DNA of 64,000 nt from Microglena sp. YARC (Eukaryota; Chlorophyta; Chlorophyceae; Chlamydomonadales; Chlamydomonadaceae). Within the stretch, counting starts at the first letter, position 1. Each line of letters begins with the position of its first letter. Location: positions 24,545,999 to 24,609,998 of the forward strand of contig CM039465.1 of NCBI GenBank assembly GCA_022414725.1, read 5' to 3'. A program made the position numbers and the translations under genes. Of this stretch, positions 13,101 through 27,400 are shown piece after piece. Below the pieces are notes generated by a model, which saw only the letters and a program-made list of their open reading frames with translations, was not told where the DNA came from and searched no databases.

Positions 13101-16100
13101 TCGATTGGTCGGCTGGACCACCTGAAATGGCCTGAAAGAGCCTGAAAGAGCCTGAAAGAGCCCGAGATAGCCCCTCAACAATCGTGACACAGGGATCGTT
13201 CCCCTGGTGGTACACTTTCACTCGCACGATGAGTGGAAATGTTCGATCGGTCGGCTGGACCACCTGAAATGGCCTGAAAGAGCCTGAAAGAGCCTGAAAG
13301 AGCCCGAGATAGCCCCTCAACAATCGTGACACAGGGATTGTTCCCCTGGTGGTACACTTTCACTCGCACGATGAGTGGAGATGTTCGATTGGTCGGCTGG
13401 ACCACCTGAAATGGCCTGAAAGAGCCTGAAAAAGCCTGAAAGAGCCCGAGATAGTCCCTCAACAATCGTGACACAGGGATCGTTCCCCTGGTGGTACACT
13501 TTCACTCGCACGATGAGTGGAGATGTTCGATTGGTCGGCTCAACCACCTGAAATAGCCTGACATAACCTGAAATAGCCTGAAATAGTCCGGAATAGCCTG
13601 ACATAACCTGAAATAGCCTGACATAGTCCGGAATAGCCTGACCCCCCCCCCCCCCCCCTCCCCAACAATCATGAAACAGGGACTGTTCCCCTCGTGGTAC
13701 AATTTCACTTGCGCGTTGAGTCGAGATGTTCGATTGGTCAGCTCAGCCATCTATAATAGCCTGACACAGCCTGAAATGGCCTGAAACAGCCCAAAATAGA
13801 TTAAAATATTCTAAAATAGCCCCTCAACAATCGTGAAACAGGAATCGGTCCCCTGGTGGTACACTTTCACACGAGCATTGAGTGGAGATGTTCGATTGGT
13901 CGGCTCAACCATAAGCTGTGAGGAGATTCCACTTGATGGCAACGACGAGGAGGGGCATGGTCCTGTTAGGCGCAATGCGTTTGTGCAATCACACGCCATG
14001 GCCACTGACCAGGTTGGAGGGGAAGGGAGGGGGGGATGGCCACTGACAGGTTGGCGGGAGAGGGGATGGGTGGGAAGGGGACGGAAGGGGGGGGAAGGGG
14101 GAGGGGAGGGGGAAAGTGGGTGAGGAGGGGAGGTGGACAGGGGAGGGAGGGATGGGTGGGTGAGGTTGGGTGGGGGACCGGGAGGAGGAGGGAAAAGGGG
14201 TGAGGGGGGAAGGGAGGGGGGCTCAGCCATCAGCTGTGAGGAGATTCCACTTGAAAGCAACGACGAGGAGGGTGGTGGTCCCATTAGGCGCGATGCGTTT
14301 GTGCAATCCCAGGCCATGGCAACTGACCAGGTTGGAGGGGGAGGGGGGGAGGAGGGATGGGGGGGGGGGGGGGGCGGGGAGGAGGAGGGGGAAAGGGTGA
14401 GGGGGGAAGGGAGGGGGCTCAGGCATCAGCTGTGAGGAGATTCCACTTGAAGGCAACGACGAGGATGGGCATGGTCCTGTTAGGTGCAATGCGTTTGTGC
14501 AATCGCAGGCCATTGCCTCAGACCAGGTTAGAGGGGGAGGGAGGGAGGGAGGGGGAAAGTGGGTGAGGATGGGTGGGGGGGGGGGGGGGGGAGGGGGGGC
14601 AGGGGAAAGTGGATGTGGATGGGTGGGTGGGTGGGTGGGGAGGGGTAGGGAGGGGGAAGAGGGAATGGGGTGAGGAGGGATGGTGGACAGGGGAGGGGAG
14701 GAGGAGGGGGAAAGGGGGGAAGGAGGGGAAAGGGAAACGTTGGAGGAGGGGAGGGGGCGGGGGAGGGGGATAGGGGGGGGGGGGGGGGGGAGGGCTGTTT
14801 ATAATTTTGAATCTGCATCTGAATGTGGTATGTATGTTTAGATGTAACAGTCCAGGGGTAGGCCAAATAGGCTTAAGGGACTTGCCCAACCGTGATAGGA
14901 AGGGCTTGAAAAGAAAAAGAATTGATAACTGAACCCAAAACAATTGTTTAACCGACAGGGGCCCTGACTTAATTCTACAGTGATCATTTAATTCTACCAA
15001 TGGCATCCTGGCTCTATCCCGCAGGTTGGCCTCGCTGTGCTGCTTCAGGCCCCCGACGTGCTGAGCTGTCATGATGGCATGTGGCCTGCCTTGTACTACA
15101 GCGAGACTGGTGCATCGGCTATGATTCTAGATGCTGGGTACAACATAGCCTGCCTCATGATAAGATACCAAGGGGTGGACTTTAGGGACCAGGCCAACTG
15201 GGGGTGTAATGGAAGGTGAGATACTGAGATGAGTTGAAATGTTTTTTTTTTGTAAATGTTTTTTTTTTGAAATGTTTCTTTAATGGTGTGTAAGTGTGTG
15301 TGTGTGTGTGTGTGTGTTTTTTTATGTGTTTTTGAAAACATTCAAGTGAGAAACGGAGATGAGTTGAAATGTTTTGTATAAATGTTTGTTTTGAAATGTT
15401 TTTTTTATGTTTTTTTGAAATTCAAGTGAGATACTGAGAGGTGTTGTGATTTTCTCCCTTGCTCCCTCACAGATAGAATAAATAAATAGTACGGAGCAGC
15501 ATGTGACTACAGTGGGGTGGGGTGGGTGAGTGGGTGGAGTAGCAAGTGACTGGTGCAGCTGCTTAAAGACAAGGCTAATTGGGAGTGTAATGGAAGGTGA
15601 GATACTGAGATGAGTTGTGATTTTCTCCCTTGCTCCCTCATAGATAAAATATATATATAGTACGGAGCAGCATGTGACTACGCTAGGGTGGGTGAGTGGG
15701 TGGGTGGAGTAGCAAGTGACTGGTGCAGCTGCTTAGATACAAGGCCAATTGGGAGTGTAATGGAAGGTGAGATACTGAGATGAGTTGTGATTTTCTCCCT
15801 TGCTCCCTCACAGATAGAATAAATATATAGTACGGAGCAGCATGTGACTACGCTAGGGTGGGTGAGTGGGTGGGTGGAGTAGCAAGTGACTGGTGCAGCT
15901 GCTTGGATACAAGGCCAATTGGGAGTGTAATGGAAGGTGAGATACTGAGATGAGTTGTGATTTTCTCCCTTGCTCCCTCACAGATAAAATAAATAAATAG
16001 TACGGAGCAGCATGTGACTACGCTGGGGTGGTGGGTGGGTGGAAGTAGCAAGTGACTGGTGCAGCTGCTTAGATACAAGCAATTGGGAGTGTAAATGGAA

Positions 16101-17354
16101 GGTGAGATACTGAGATGAGTTTGTGATTTTCTCCCTTGCTCCCTCACAGATAAAATAAATAAATAGTACGGAAGCAGCATGTGACTACGCTGGGGTGGTG
16201 GGTGGGTGGGTGGGTGAGTAGCAAGTGACTGGTGCAGCTGCTTAGAGACAAGGCCAACTGGGTGTGTCATGGAAGGTGAGATGCAGGGTACTATATTTTG
16301 TCCTTTTGGGATTCGCTTTTGACAAAATTGCTTCCTTTTAAGTTGCGCTTTTGACTCTGAACTCTGAACTCGCGCTTTTGACTCTGAACTCTGAACTCTG
16401 AACTCTGAACTGAAAACGAAAACCTGCGCGCTGAGGGGGGTTAAAACATTGCGTCAATCGCGCAGCCGGGCTCCAAAACTTGCGCGGTAGCATGTGCCGT
16501 GTAGTGCCCTGGTGAGATGAGTTGTGATTTCCTTGCTTGCTCCCTCACAGATAAAATAAATAAATTGTGCGCCTTATTACGAAGCGGGAGGATGACGGGG
16601 CCAGCCCGTTTGCTTGCTCTGGGGCCAATTACCAATCTTGCTCCATTTTCTTCTTTCCCCCTTGCTTTATATTTTGCTTTTTCTTTTTGTTTAAAGCACA
16701 GAGTCTCATACACCCTCGCGGTGTTAAGTAGACTTTAACATGTAATGTAATACAGATTACTCTGTGCTGACATTTTCATACCCAACACCCTCACTCCTGT
16801 ACAGGATGGCTCTCATCTACATTTTCATACGCTAGCATAGCGCTAGAGCACTATGGAGCTTGCTTGCGTCCTTCCTTGCTTGCTTGCTTTGCTTGCTTGC
16901 TGCTGCTTGCTTGCTTGCTTGTTTGCTTGCTTGCTTGCTTGCTTGCGTCCTTCCTTGCTTCCTTGCTTGCTTGCCTGTTTGTTTGTTTGTTTGCCTACTC
17001 CCTTGCTTCCTTGCTTCCTTGCTCCATATTTTGTGCAAATCGCTCAGCCTTGAAATTTTCTTACCCAACACCCTAACACCTCTACAGGATGGCTCCCACC
17101 TCTGAGCATGGCTCAAGAAACATAGAAACCTTGCTAGCTTACTTGCTTGCTAGCTCGCTTGCTTGCTTTATTGCTTGCTTTATTGCTTGTTTACTCTCTC
17201 GCGCTGTGCAACGCCTTAGCCTTGACGACTTCTTACACAACACCCACACACCTCAACAGGATGGCTCCCACCTCTGAGCATGGCTCAAGAAACATAGAAA
17301 CCTTGCTAGCTTACTTGCTAGCTTGCTTGCTTACTTGCTTGCTTGCTTGCTTTA

Positions 17355-17398
<44 letters not shown>

Positions 17399-17509
17399 CT
17401 ACGCTCTCGCTTTATGCAACGCCTTAGCCTTGATGCCAGCATACCCATCACCCTCACACCTGTGCAGGATGGCTCCCACCTCTGAGCATTGCTCAAGAAT
17501 CGTTGAAAT

Positions 17510-17550
<41 letters not shown>

Positions 17551-18948
17551 TTACTCTCTCGCTTGATGCAATGCCTTAGCCTTGACGACTTCTTACCCTC
17601 CACCCTCACACCTGAACATGATGGCTCCAAACCCAAACCTCTGAACATTGCTCAAGAATCGTAGAACCCTTGCTTGCTTGCTTGCTCGCTGGCTTGCTTG
17701 CTTGCTCGCTGGCTGGCTTGCTTGCTTGTTTACGCTCTCGCTTTATGCAACGCCTTAGCCTTGATGCCAGCATACCCATCACCCTCACACCTGTGCAGGA
17801 TGGCTCCCACCTCTGAGCATTGCTCAAGAATCATACAAACCTTGCTTGCTTACTTGCTTGCTTGCTAGCTTGCTTGCTTCATGCAACGCCTTAGCCTTGA
17901 TGCCAGCATACCCAACACCCTCACACCTGTGCAGGATGGCTCCCACCTCGGAGCATTCTTACGACGGCATTACGCTAGAACCGTACGAGGCTGTGTTCAT
18001 TAAAGTGCGCTCTACTCTGGTGCTTCAACATGTCACTGGTGCAGCTGCTGCTGCGAAGTATGATGAATGGATGCAGGTGTGTGGGGGGAGACGGTGGGGT
18101 GAGGGGGTGGGGGTGGGGCATGAGGGGATGGGGTGAGGGGGTGGGGGTTGTGGTGGGTTAAGGCGGTGGATGAGGGAGTTGAGTGGGTGTAGTAGCATGT
18201 GACTGGTGCAGCTGCTGCTGCGAAGTATGATGAATGAATGCTGGTGTGTGGGGGGAGGCGGTGGGGGTGGGGGGGTCAAGGCGGTGGGGTGAGGGAGTTG
18301 AGTGAGTGTATCAGAATGTGGCTGGTGCAGCTGCTGCTACAAAGTATGATGAATGGATGCAGGTAGGTGGGGGGAGGGGGTGGGGGTGGGTGGGTTACGG
18401 CGGTGGGGGGAGGGAGTTGAGTGAGTGTATCAGCATGTGGCTGGTGCAGCTGCTGTGAAGTTTGATGAATGGATGCAGGTGCGATGGGTTGTCTTTCTTG
18501 CAGAAGGTGTTTGGGGGGCGGCGTGAGGGGGTGGGGTGGGGTGAGGCGATGGTATGGGTTTAGGCGGTGGTGTGAGGGAGTCGAGTGGGTGTATCAGCAT
18601 GTCACTGGTGCAGCTGCTGCTGCGAAGTATGATGAATGGATGCAGGTGGGTGGGGTGAGGGGGTGGGTCGAGGTGAGTGGGGTGAGGGAGTGAGGTGGGA
18701 TGGTGCTAGGGCGGGGTGAGGCGGTGGGTTGGGTGGATGAGCAAGTGACTGGCGCAGCTGCTGCTGCCGCTGCTGCTGCTGCTGCCGAGTATGATGAATG
18801 AACGGATGCAGGTGTGATGTGTTGTGTTGTCTTTTGGGCTGAGCCCCCACTGAAGCCCCCACTCCTCTATGCTTAGGGCTTAGACCCTTGGGGGGTTCCC
18901 TACTCTTATAGCCGTTACGTTTCTTAATATATATACAAATATTATACA

Positions 18949-19007
<59 letters not shown>

Positions 19008-22000
19008 AGGTTGAACTAACAATTGGGGGCAAAATGTGGGTTTCAGTTTTTTGTAATAAAAGGAACTAGTGCCTTTATGTAGGACCATGGTGCACAGCAG
19101 CTTTGTGGGTGCTAAGAGCAGCCTTGTGTCTCTTGCGGCAACCCTGAAAGACTTTAACGTAGCCCCCCCAAAATTCGAAGGTCCACCTGGTTGCCCTCGT
19201 GCTATATATAGCAAGCTAGTGCACCTGGCAGCTGACTGAATCAGTTCTGTGAGCAGTTCAGTTCAGTGAGCATTCCAGTTCAGTTCAGTGAGCAGTTCAG
19301 TTCAGTTCAGTGAGCAGTTCAGTTCAGTTCAGTTTAGTGAGCACTTCAGTTTAGTGAGCACTTCAGTTCAGTGAGCAGTTCAGTGAGCAGTTCAGTGAGC
19401 AGTTCAGTTCAGTGAGCAGTTCAGTTAGCAGTTCAGTTCAGTTCAGTACGTAGTTCAGTTCAGTGAGCAGCCTGGAGGCTGATAGACCATGTTATCAAAC
19501 CAATCCAAACCAAGAGGCCGATTTGCATAGCACAAAGCCAAATCGGTGGAGGGAGCCCACCAGGGATTTTTATTTCCGCTATATATAGCGATCGCTAGTT
19601 TCGACCCCGTTTTGGCAAAATTATCGCTAAAAAAGGAAAAAAAAGTTTTGTTTTGCCCTTAATGGCCCTAAAAAGCTATAAAAAGCTATAGAAAGCACTA
19701 AAACGCTGTCCCCGGAGGAGGCCTAAAACCAGCAAGCTAGAAGAAACCCACTTTCAGATTTGAAAAAAACATCACCCGAGCCCACACGGATCCGCCTAGT
19801 TGAGTAAGGATAGGAACCAGTGTCATTCAGTAGCACGAACTCAGGGTTATTTATAACACGGACAGGGTTAGTTTAAACACAGACATGGTTATTTTAAACA
19901 CATACAAGGTTATTTTAAACACGAACTCAGGGTTCTTTTAAACACGGACAGGGTTGTTTTAAACACGGACAGGCTTATTTTAAACACATACAAGGTTGTT
20001 TTAAATACGAACTCAGGGTTATTTTAAACATGGACAGGGTTATTTTAAACACGGACAGGCTTATTTTAAAGGAAAATTGGCCACCCCCCTTTCATCGCAA
20101 TATTGGTTCTGGAGCCAATTGCCCAGAATCCAGAAAGTGCAAAAATCACAGGGTTCCAAAATCCCTTGGAATTCAGGTCCAAAAAAGGCAGGTTAGCCAG
20201 GCCAGGTCAGCTTCAGGCCAAATCCAGCCCACAGGGCCGAATCTCGAAACTGTGGATTTCATCGCAGGGCCGACTCCAAAAACGATGGGTTTTATCGCAT
20301 GGTGCGAAATTTCGCAGCTAAAAACAAAGCTGCACACGGATCCGCTTATTTGAGTAAGGATATGAACCAGTGTCATTCAGTAGCACGAACTCAGGGCCCC
20401 ATTTTTTTGGCAGAGCCCCCTTGAAGAGGGCGGGGCCCCCAGGGTTACCCATTTGTCCGTTTGTCCGACCGAAAAAATCTTGACGCCCGACACGTCAGCC
20501 AACGGTCGCGTTACTAAGTCGCTTCTATCAGCTCCATCGTTGCCACCTTTCGTTCCGTTGCCAAAACACTCCGCCAATTTTCCACGTCGCTTGCGACGCT
20601 GCATAGGACTTGTTTCTTCTGCATAGCCGGGCCCTGTCGTTAACGATTTGTTGGGGTTCAGTTCGCCAGTGCTTGTTTTGTGTACATTGTACACCGGTTA
20701 CAGTACATTGTAGAATTAAATGATCACTGTAGCACGAACTCAGGGCCCCCGTCGGTAAAATGATTGTTTAGGGTTCAGTTCATCAGTGCATTTCTTTTGA
20801 AGCCCTTGCTCACAGTTTGGCAAGTCCCTTTAGCCTATTTGGCCTACCCCTGGACTGTAACATACATACATACATACATACATACATACATACATAGGAA
20901 ATGTATACATCTTGCTTATGTAACTGCCAAAGACAGCGAGCAGCCAAATTGTTGGCTGGAGCCATGTCTACAAGTTCATGGTCTCAGGGCTCAGGCTCAT
21001 GGGCTCAGAATCCTTGTTGCTTAGATCCATTGCATACTGTGTCCTTCAGTAGCGCCCACCTGCTCCTTAAAGACAACCCTGCTGGGTTGAACCCATGCTT
21101 TGCCCCAATTAACCCCTCACACCACACAACACAACGCAACGCAGCAAAACAATACAACAATGACGGAACAAGAAGAAACAAATCAAAACAAAACAGAACA
21201 AAACAGAACAAAACTTCCTACCCCCAAATCCTGCAGGCTGTCATCTTGTCGGACCGTGTCCTGTCTAAAAACTCCGTCTACCATGAGTAAGAAAAAAATG
21301 AAAGAAGAAAAAAGGCACTTCCTACCCCCAAATCCTGCAGGCGCTCAACTTGTCAGAACGTGTCCTGCCCAACTTCTTCGTCAACCATGAGTCCGAAAGA
21401 AACAAATGAAAACAAATAAGAAAACGTAACAAATCACTTCCTGCCCCCAAGTCCTGCAGGCTGTCATCGTGTCGGATCATGCCCTGTCTTCGTCGACCAT
21501 GAGTGAAAACAATTATAAGAAGAAAAAAAGGCACTTCCTACCCCCAAATCCTGCAGGCGCTCAATGTGTCGGAACGTGTCCTGCCCAACTTCTTCGTCAA
21601 CCAGTCCAAAAGAAGCAAATTAAAACAAATACAAACAATGTAAAAACAAAACTTCTGACCCCCAAATCCTACAGGCTGTCAACGTGTCAGATCGTTTCTT
21701 GCCCAACTGCTTTGATAACCATATGTAAAACAGAAAGAAATTACAACTTCCTACCCCCAAATCATGCAGACTGTCAATGTGTCAGATTGTTTCTTGTCCA
21801 ACTGCTTTGTAAATCATGAGTCAAAAAGAAAGAAATGCAAACTTTATACCCCAAATCATGTAGACTGTCAACATGTCAGATCGTGTCCTGTACAACTGCT
21901 TTGTAAACCATAAGTTAAAAGAAAGAAATGAAAACTGTATACCTCAAATCATGTAGACTGTCAACGTGCCGGATGGTGTCCTGCCTATTAATCCATTAAC

Positions 22001-23853
22001 CATGAGTCAACAAGAAAAAAAAATGAAAACTGTCTACCCCCAAAACCTTTAGTCTGTCAAGTGTCGTGTCGGATCATGTCCTGTCTATAACTTGGTCAAT
22101 TTTGGGTCTTCGAGAAAAAAGTGAAAAAGAAAACTTCCTGCCCCAAAGAACGAAAAATAACTACGAAAAACGAAAGCTAACTACCCCCAAATCCTACAGA
22201 CTATCATCGTGTCGGAGCGTGCCCTGCGCAACTGCTTTGTCATCCATAACTCCATAAGTAAAAAAAACGAAAGCTAACTACCCCCAGATACTACAGACTA
22301 TCAACGGCTCGGATGGTGTCCTGTCTATAACTTGGTCAATCTTGGGTCCAAGAGAAACAAATGAAACAAATGAAGAAGAAGAAAAAACTTCCTACCCCCA
22401 AATCCTACAGACTATCATCGTGTCGGATCGTGTCCTGCGCAACTGCTTTGTCATCCATTAGTAAAAAAACGAAAACTTTCTACCCTCCAAAATCTGCAGG
22501 CTGTCAATGTGTCGGATCGTGTCCTGCCCAACTTCCTCGTCAATCATGTGTCCAAAATATACTAATGTAAACAAATAGAAGAAACGTAAAAAAACTTCCA
22601 ACCCACAAATCCTGCAGGCTGTCAACGTGTCGGATCGTGTCCTGCCCAACTTCTTCGTCAATCATGGGTTCAAAATAAACTAATGTAAAAAAATACAAAA
22701 AACGTAAAAAAACTTCCTACCCACAAATCGTGCAGGCTGTCAACGTGTCGGATCGTGTCCTGCCCAACTTCTTCGTCAATCATGGGTCCAAAAGAAGCAA
22801 ATGAAAACACATGCAAAAAGCTTATAAAACAACTTCGTACCCCCAAATCCTGCAGGCTGTCAATGTGTCGGATCGTGTCCTGCCAAACTTCTTCGTTGGC
22901 CAATCGTCATTCTTCATGCTTTCCAAGATATTGGAGCGAGTAGCCCATGGAATCGTGAGTTTTGTATGAATGTATTTTTACACTCCAGGGTAGCCAAATA
23001 GGCTGAAGGGACTTGCAAACCATGTGTCATTCTACATGCTTTTCAAGATCTTGGAGCGTGTAGCCCATGGAATCGTGGATTTGTATATATGCAATTTTAC
23101 ACTCCAGGGGTAACCAAATAGGCTGTAGGGATGATTTTTTACACTCCAGGCAGCTCCCAGGGCAGTTAAATAGGCTGAAGGAACTTGCAAATCATGTGTC
23201 ATTCTACATGCTTTTCAAGATCTTGGAGCGTGTAGCCCATGGAATCGTGAGTTTTGTATAAATGTATTTTTGCAGTCCAGGGGTAGCCAAATAGGCTGAA
23301 GGGACTTGCAAAACCATTAATCATTCTCCATGCTTTTCAAGATCCTGGAGCGTGCAGCCTATGGAATCGTGAGTTTTGAATATATGTATTTTTACACTCC
23401 TGGCAGCTCCAGGGTTAACCAAATAGGCTGAGAAGACTTGCAAAACCATTAGTCATTCTCCATGCTTTCCAAGATCCTGGAGGGAGTAGCCCATGGAATC
23501 GTGAGTTGCAGTGTCTGTTAATCAGTTAGAAGAGTCTGTTAATCAGTTAAAAGTGTATGTTAATCGTTTATAATGAGATGACGGAGATATCCCCCTGCTG
23601 CATCATGCGTAGGATTGCTGCGATACTGATGTATGTATGTATTTTATGTATAATACACTCCAAGGGGTATTCTGTTAGGGGGGGGGGGGGGGGGGGGGGG
23701 AGCCATTTAGGCTAAAGAGAACTTGCTCAACCTAAACCAATCAAAGATAAGCTGGAGTTTTAAATATTATACTGCTGCATCATGAGTGGGATTTGCTGCG
23801 ATATACTGATGTTTGTATGCTTGTATCTATGGTACACTCCAACGGGTATTCTG

Positions 23854-23890
<37 letters not shown>

Positions 23891-24459
23891 TTTAGGCCTA
23901 AAAGGACTTGCCCAACCTCAAACAATCAAGATGAACTGGAGTTTAAATATTATACTGCTGCATTATGCGTTGGATTGCTTTGATACCGATGTATGTATGG
24001 TACACTCCAACGGGTATTCTGTTAGGGGGGGGGGGGGGGGGGTAGCCATTTAGGCCAAAAGGACTTCCTCAACCTCAAACAATCAAGATAAAACGACACT
24101 TCAATATTCCACTGCTGTATCATGCGTAGGATTGCTTCGATACCGACTTCTACTTGAAGAAGAATCAGGATTTGATCACATTCCAAGGCAAACTTGCTTT
24201 GTGGAAACACTTTCTCTTGTTTGGTCAGTTTGAGCCAAGAGTCTTCCGGTAGGTTACAACTCACTCCTCATTCCTCACTCCGAACCACTCACCCTCTCAC
24301 ACGCACACACACAGACACACACACACCTACCTACCTGGCCACACACCACAGTTTACCTACCTACCTACCTACCTAAACGCCCACACACACCTACCTACCT
24401 ACATATATACATACATACATACATACATACATACATACATACATACATACATACATACA

Positions 24460-24493
<34 letters not shown>

Positions 24494-27400
24494 CATACCT
24501 ACCCACACACCCACACCTACCTACACCCACATCCACACCTACCTACCTACCTGCCTACCTACAAACCACAGTTTGAGCCAAGAATATTCAGGTAGGTTAC
24601 AGAGAACCTTCCACCCACTCACTCGCCCCACCTCTCACCCCACTCACTTACCCCCCCCCCCCCCCCCCTTCTCTCACCCACTCACCCACCTGTGAACATA
24701 TTCCACTCCCCCCCCACCCCACCCCACCCCACCTCCCTACCTCCCTCGCCAACCCTCCCCCACCACCACACCACCTCTCTCACCCACTCACCCACCTACA
24801 AACATATCCACTCTCCCCCCCCACCACCTCTCTCATCCACTCACCCACCTACGAACATATCCACTCTCTCCCCCCCCCCCCCCCCCCTCCCTCCCTCCCT
24901 CACCAACCCTCCACCCCCCCCACACCTCTCTCACCCACTCACCACCTACAAACATATCCACTCTCTTACCCCCCCAACACACCTCTCCCGCCAACCCTCA
25001 CTTCACCACCACCACCACCACCACCACCTTCTCTCACCCACTCACCCACCTACGAACATATCCACTCTCTCCCCCCCCCCCCCCCCCCCCCCCCCTCCCT
25101 ACCTACCTCGCCAACCCTCACCCCCCCCCCCCCACCTCTCTCACCCACTCACCCACCTACGAACATATCCACTCTCCCCCCCCCCCCCCCCCCCCCCTCC
25201 CTACCTACCTCCCTCCCCAACCCTCCCCCACCACCACCACCTCTCTCACCCACTCACCACCTACAAACATATCCACTCTCTCCCCCACCCACACCACCAC
25301 CACCCTCCTCCCCACCACCACCTCTCTCACCACTCACCCACCTACAAATATATCCACTCTCTCCTCCCACACACCACCACCACCCTCCTCCCCCACCACC
25401 ACCTCTCTCACACCCACTCACCCACCTACGAACATATCCACTCTTACCCCCCCACACCACCACCACCCTCCTCCCCCCCACCACCTCTCTCACCCACTCA
25501 CCCACCTACCGACATATCCACTCTCTCCCCCCCCCACACACCACCACCCTCCTCCCCACCACCACCTCTCTCACCCACTCACAGCCACCTACGAACATAT
25601 CCACCCTCGCCCCCCCACACCACCACCACCCTCCTCCCCCCACCACCACCTCTCTCACCCACTCACCTACCTACGAACATATCCACTCTCTCCCCCCCCA
25701 CACCACCACCACCCTCCTCCCCCACCACCACCTCTCTCACCCACTCACCCACCTACGAACATATCCACTCTCTCCCCCCCCACACCACCACCACCTCCTC
25801 CCCACCACCACCACCTCTCTCACCCACTCACCCACCTACGAACATATCCACTCTCTCCCCCCCCACACCACCACCACCCTCCTCCCCCACCACCACCTCT
25901 CTCACCCACTCACCCACCTACAAACATATCCACTCTCTCCCCCCACACACCACCACCACCCACCCTCCTCCCCCACCACCACCTCTCTCACCCACTCACC
26001 ACCTACAAACATATCCACTCTCTCCCCCCCACACCACCACCACCACCACCCTCCTCCCCCCACCACCACCTCTCTCACCCACTCACCCACTACAAACATT
26101 TCCACTCTCTTACCCCACCCACCCACCTCTCCCGTCAACCCTCACCCCCCACCCACCCCCACCCCACTCCACAACCACCACCACCTCTCTCACCCACTCA
26201 CCCACCTACAAATATATCCACTCTCTCCCCCCACACCACCACCACCACCCTCCTCCCCCACCACCACTCTCTCACCCACTCACCCACCTACAAACATATC
26301 CACTCTCTCCCCCCCACACCACCACCACCACCCTCCTCCCCCACCACCACCTCTCTCACCCACTCACCACCTACAAACATATCCACTCTCTCCCCCCCCA
26401 CACCACCACCACCACCACCCCTCCTCCCCCACCACCACCTCTCTCACCCACTCACCCACTACAAACATGTCCACTCTCTTACCCCACCCACCCACCTCTC
26501 CCGTCAACCCTCACCCCCACCCCACCCCACCCCACTCCACAACCACCACCACCTCTCTCACCCACTCACCCACCTACAAACATATCCACTCTCTCCCCCC
26601 CCCCCTACCACCCCCCCCCCCACCCCACCCACCCACCCACCGTTCACAACCCACCTCTCTCACCCACCCACCCACCCACCCACCCACCTCTCTCACCCAC
26701 TCACCACTCACCCACCCACCCACCTCTCTCTCCCACTCTCCCACCCACCCACCTCTAAGGTACACATGCCCCATGGACTTCTCCTAGTTCCCACCCACTC
26801 ACTCACCCTATCTCTCACCCACTCACGTACCCACCCTTTCACCCACCCACCTCTCTCACCCACTCATCCACTCACCCACCCACCCATCCCACCACTCTCT
26901 CCCCCCCCCCCCCCCCCCCCCTCCCCCCACCCACCCACCTCTCTCACCCACCCACCCACCTCTCCCACCCACCTCTCCCACCCACCTCTAAGGTACACAT
27001 GCCCCATGGACTTCTCGTAGTTCCCACCCACTCACTCACCCCATCTCTCACCCACCTCTCTTATCCACTCACCCACCCTCTCACCCACCCACCTCTCTTA
27101 CCCACTCACCCACCCACCTCTCCCACCCACCCACCTCTAAGGTACACATGCCCCATGGACTTCTCCAAGTTTCCACCCACTCACTCACCCCATCTCTCAC
27201 CCACTCACTTACCCACCCTCTCCCCCACCCACCTCTCTCACCCGCTCATCCACTCACCCACCCACCATAAGGTACACATGCCCCATGGACTTCTCCAAGT
27301 TTGCCGGACTAGCAGCAACTGTGGAAATGTTGGAGAAGGACAAAATGAGACGAAACGAGATCGACACCGCTGACAGCGGCAACACAACCTCCGAGCAATC

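Noticed and set aside
24692..26758. A 688-codon plus-strand frame rich in P, T, S and H
   Set aside because: It follows a C-rich minisatellite with slipping period between exon 10 and the exon 11 copies; no conserved segment.
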